Assembly: GCF_029626175.1 (NCBI RefSeq)
Contig: NZ_JARUBM010000002.1
Span: 7,172,501 to 7,236,500 of the forward strand
Length of the DNA stretch: 64,000 nucleotides
Source: Micromonospora sp. WMMD1082
GTDB taxonomy: Bacteria; Actinomycetota; Actinomycetes; Mycobacteriales; Micromonosporaceae
Direction: 5' to 3'
Notes under the pieces: generated by a model
The model's database searches: none
Seen by the model: only the letters and a program-made list of their open reading frames with translations
Told to the model about the DNA's origin: nothing
Position numbers and translations under genes: made by a program
In this document: piece after piece, positions 62,610-64,000 of the stretch
How the letters are laid out: the number at the start of each line of letters is the position of its first letter
How positions within the stretch are numbered: position 1 is the first letter of the stretch

Positions 62610-62966
62610 TCAGGGCAACGGGACGACGTAGGAGTCGACGCGGGCGATGAGCCCGCCGCGGAACGTGAACAGGTCGTTGAAGGCGAAGCGGAACGGTCCG
62701 TGGTCGACGCTGGTGCCGTGACCCTCGCCGGTGGCGACGACGACCGGGCCGTCCTCGTGGACACGCTGGACGTCGAGTTCGGGGCTGCCGGTGAACGCCG
62801 GATTCTCGATCTCGCCGTCGAACTCCGCCTTGCCGTGGGTGGTCCGGTGGCCGTGGATGACCCACTGGATGTCGTCGGTGAGGGTCGCGAGGATTCGCGG
62901 GTGGTCGCTCGTCCGGAATCCTGCAAAGTACTCCGCGACGAGGTGGCGCTGGGTCGTCTGGGTCAT
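62610..62966 (-). CDS. SnoaL/NTF2-like protein
   Basis: A 118-residue single-domain protein of the NTF2-like superfamily: HLVAEYFAGFRTSDHPRILATLTDDIQWVIHGH at the N-terminus, then GKAEFDGEIENPAF, and FAFNDLFTFRGGLIARVDSYV at the C-terminus. Such proteins are cyclases, isomerases or small-ligand binders. GGAG is 7 nt before the ATG, which overlaps the SRPBCC stop by 4 nt. It is the third gene of the ArsR operon. Function unknown. Confidence 0.88.
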   Translation of the reverse strand: MTQTTQRHLVAEYFAGFRTSDHPRILATLTDDIQWVIHGHRTTHGKAEFDGEIENPAFTGSPELDVQRVHEDGPVVVATGEGHGTSVDHGPFRFAFNDLFTFRGGLIARVDSYVVPLP

Positions 62967-63436
62967 CGTGTTCTCCGTCGTGGTCTGGCCTTGGCGTCGC
63001 GGTGCTGCAGGTGCGCGGCGAGGGCGTCGAGGATCGAGGCGAGCCCGTCGGCCGCTTGGGCCGTCCGCAGCTCGGCCGGAAGCCGACGCTGGTGGACCGT
63101 GAGATCCGTGCCGCTGCCGGCGGGGCGGACGTTGATGGTGGTGCGGAGGCCGGTGACGGGCTCGTCGAATACGAGTTCGTGCGGTGCGGCGACGCTCACG
63201 TAGACGAACCGGAGCCGGCGGGTCGCGCCGTCCGGCGCGCGGGTGTCGAGGGCGAACTCTCCACCGGGACGCAGGTCGACGATCACGGACCCCGGCGGCA
63301 CGGTGGCGTGCGAACCGCCCCAGAACGCCGCGATGCCTGCCGGCGAGGTGAGGGCGACCCAGACGCGTTCGGGTTCCGCCGGGAGGTGGCGCTTGGCGAT
63401 CAGTTCGTCGCCGCGGAGTTCTGCGCTGGCGGTCAA
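62963..63436 (-). CDS. SRPBCC/AHSA1-domain protein
   Basis: A 157-residue AHSA1-type SRPBCC protein: LIAKRHLPAEPERVWVALTSPAGIAAFWGG, FALDTRAPDGATRRLRFVYVSVAAPHELVF, and ADGLASILDALAAHL at the end. AHSA1-type genes commonly lie beside ArsR regulators in one operon. The start is TTG with GAGGAG about 9 nt upstream and overlaps the arsR stop by 4 nt. The C-terminus is Arg-rich. It probably binds a hydrophobic ligand. Confidence 0.9.
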   Translation of the reverse strand: MTASAELRGDELIAKRHLPAEPERVWVALTSPAGIAAFWGGSHATVPPGSVIVDLRPGGEFALDTRAPDGATRRLRFVYVSVAAPHELVFDEPVTGLRTTINVRPAGSGTDLTVHQRRLPAELRTAQAADGLASILDALAAHLQHRDAKARPRRRTR

Positions 63437-63783
63437 CGGGTCGCTCCTCGATCCTCGGCGAGGTGCTGCTCAAGGGCGTCGAGCCGGTCGTCCCAGGCGC
63501 GACGCTGGTCGTCGATCCACGTGCCGAGCCGCGACAACTGGTCGACCCGGAGCCGGCAGGGGCGCCTGGTGCCCTCGCGCCGCTGCTCGACGAGGCCGCA
63601 CCGCCGCAGGACGCCCACGTGGTGGGAGATCGCCTGGGGAGTCAGGTCGAACGGTGCGGCGAGTCCTCCCACCGTCGCGTCGCCCCGCGCGAGACGCATC
63701 ACCAGGGCGCGACGGACGGGGTCGCCGAGGGCAGCGAAGGCCGAGTCGAGGTCCGGCCCGGGTGCGACGAGCAAGGGTGGCAT
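63433..63783 (-). CDS. ArsR-family winged-helix regulator
   Basis: A 116-residue regulator: DLDSAFAALGDPVRRALVMRLARGDATVGGLA then DLTPQAISHHVGVLRRCGLVEQRREGTRRPCRL is the full ArsR winged helix. It has no CxC metal motif in helix 3, so it is not an arsenic/cadmium sensor of the classic type. It is the first gene of an ArsR-SRPBCC-NTF2 operon and probably represses it. ATG at 63783; divergent from the gene at 63889 by about 105 bp. Confidence 0.94.
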   Translation of the reverse strand: MPPLLVAPGPDLDSAFAALGDPVRRALVMRLARGDATVGGLAAPFDLTPQAISHHVGVLRRCGLVEQRREGTRRPCRLRVDQLSRLGTWIDDQRRAWDDRLDALEQHLAEDRGATR

Positions 63784-63876
63784 GGGACCACCCTAACGCA
63801 AACACATATTTGCGCAAGCAGCTGTTTTCGGATTGCGGCCCGCCGGGCGATGACCGGTCCTACCGAGAGGTGGGAC

Positions 63877-63882
63877 TATCGT
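63877..63882 (+). promoter_or_regulatory. -10 box of leaderless gene at 63889
   Basis: TATCGT ends 6 nt before the GTG at 63889, as for the HhH gene at 59835. No ribosome site precedes the start. Confidence 0.5.
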
Positions 63883-63888
63883 TCTGGC

Positions 63889-64000
63889 GTGCACATCCGC
63901 TTTGACGTCCCCGCCGATCCCACCTACCCGGGCCGTGTGGCCGCCGCGCTCAGCAGCGATCGGCTACGCACGTACGGATATGTCGGTGCGGTGCTGGCCG
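63889..64000 (+). CDS. start of a gene, 5' end only
   Basis: 37 codons are visible from a GTG: VHIRFDVPADPTYPGRVAAA and onward to LRTYGYVGAVLA, where a hydrophobic segment seems to begin. The opening resembles small YcxB-like membrane proteins of actinomycetes, but too little is present to name it. The gene continues past the window edge. Confidence 0.6.
   Translation, partial: MHIRFDVPADPTYPGRVAAALSSDRLRTYGYVGAVLA

Overview
The window is about 64 kb of very GC-rich, gene-dense DNA with GTG and TTG starts, many 1-4 nt gene overlaps and many apparently leaderless genes. These traits, together with XRE/DUF5753-DUF397 regulator pairs, a GlgM/GlgE glucan pathway and TAnnnT -10 boxes, point to a filamentous actinomycete. 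Protein style suggests a Micromonospora-like member of the Micromonosporaceae; this is inferred from recognition, not from a database search. I see no rRNA, tRNA, CRISPR array, prophage or intact insertion sequence.

Layout: (1) 1-4.4 kb is housekeeping: a partial dGTPase, Tex and a small conserved protein. (2) 4.6-19.8 kb is a surface-glycan locus. A PglC-type phosphosugar transferase, an aminotransferase, a NeuD/PglD acetyltransferase and a membrane PglF-type 4,6-dehydratase look like a diamino-trideoxy-sugar (bacillosamine-type) route. A convergent WecB-type epimerase, an FnlA/CapE dehydratase-epimerase, a GT4 transferase and an RmlD-like reductase look like a UDP-L-FucNAc route. A Wzy-like polymerase, another GT4 enzyme and a Wzx-like flippase follow. 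The locus is split by regulatory module A (13.7-15.4 kb): an XRE-DUF5753 regulator with DUF397 partner, and a divergent operon of three tiny genes. (3) 19.9-27.2 kb has a secreted M14 carboxypeptidase, an NAD kinase, a NarL-type two-component system and a DUF418 membrane protein. (4) 27.2-35.7 kb holds phosphoglucomutase, GlgC, a GlgA/GlgM-type synthase, GlgE and GlgB, which together could take glucose-6-phosphate to branched alpha-glucan. (5) 35.9-37.9 kb is regulatory module B, laid out like module A.

(6) 38-44.4 kb contains a secreted protein made of two Cys-containing repeats, an App1-type phosphatase, a multi-pass membrane protein, YaaA, an unrecognised protein and an orphan TAXI lipoprotein. 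(7) 44.4-48.7 kb has an ABC-2 exporter with its own small XRE regulator, followed by an OmpR-type two-component system. (8) 49.3-59.8 kb looks like a wall teichoic acid (poly-ribitol- or glycerol-phosphate) locus: two CDP-glycerol-transferase-family proteins, a large membrane protein, a TetR regulator, a Wzm/Wzt-type exporter and a Bcs1-type cytidylyltransferase-SDR fusion. (9) 59.8-64 kb holds a helix-hairpin-helix protein, a truncated RBBP9-type hydrolase, an MFS drug exporter, a methyltransferase, an ArsR-SRPBCC-NTF2 operon and the start of another gene.

The best candidate for something undescribed is the pair of modules A and B. Both combine XRE-DUF5753 and DUF397 with a divergent, translationally coupled trio of micro-genes. 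Four of those six micro-proteins share the pattern C-x(1,2)-C-x5-C ending in Pro-Cys. Also notable are palindromic intergenic elements sharing a GATCTTGG core, and a series of genes with a -10-like hexamer exactly 6 or 7 nt before the start codon.
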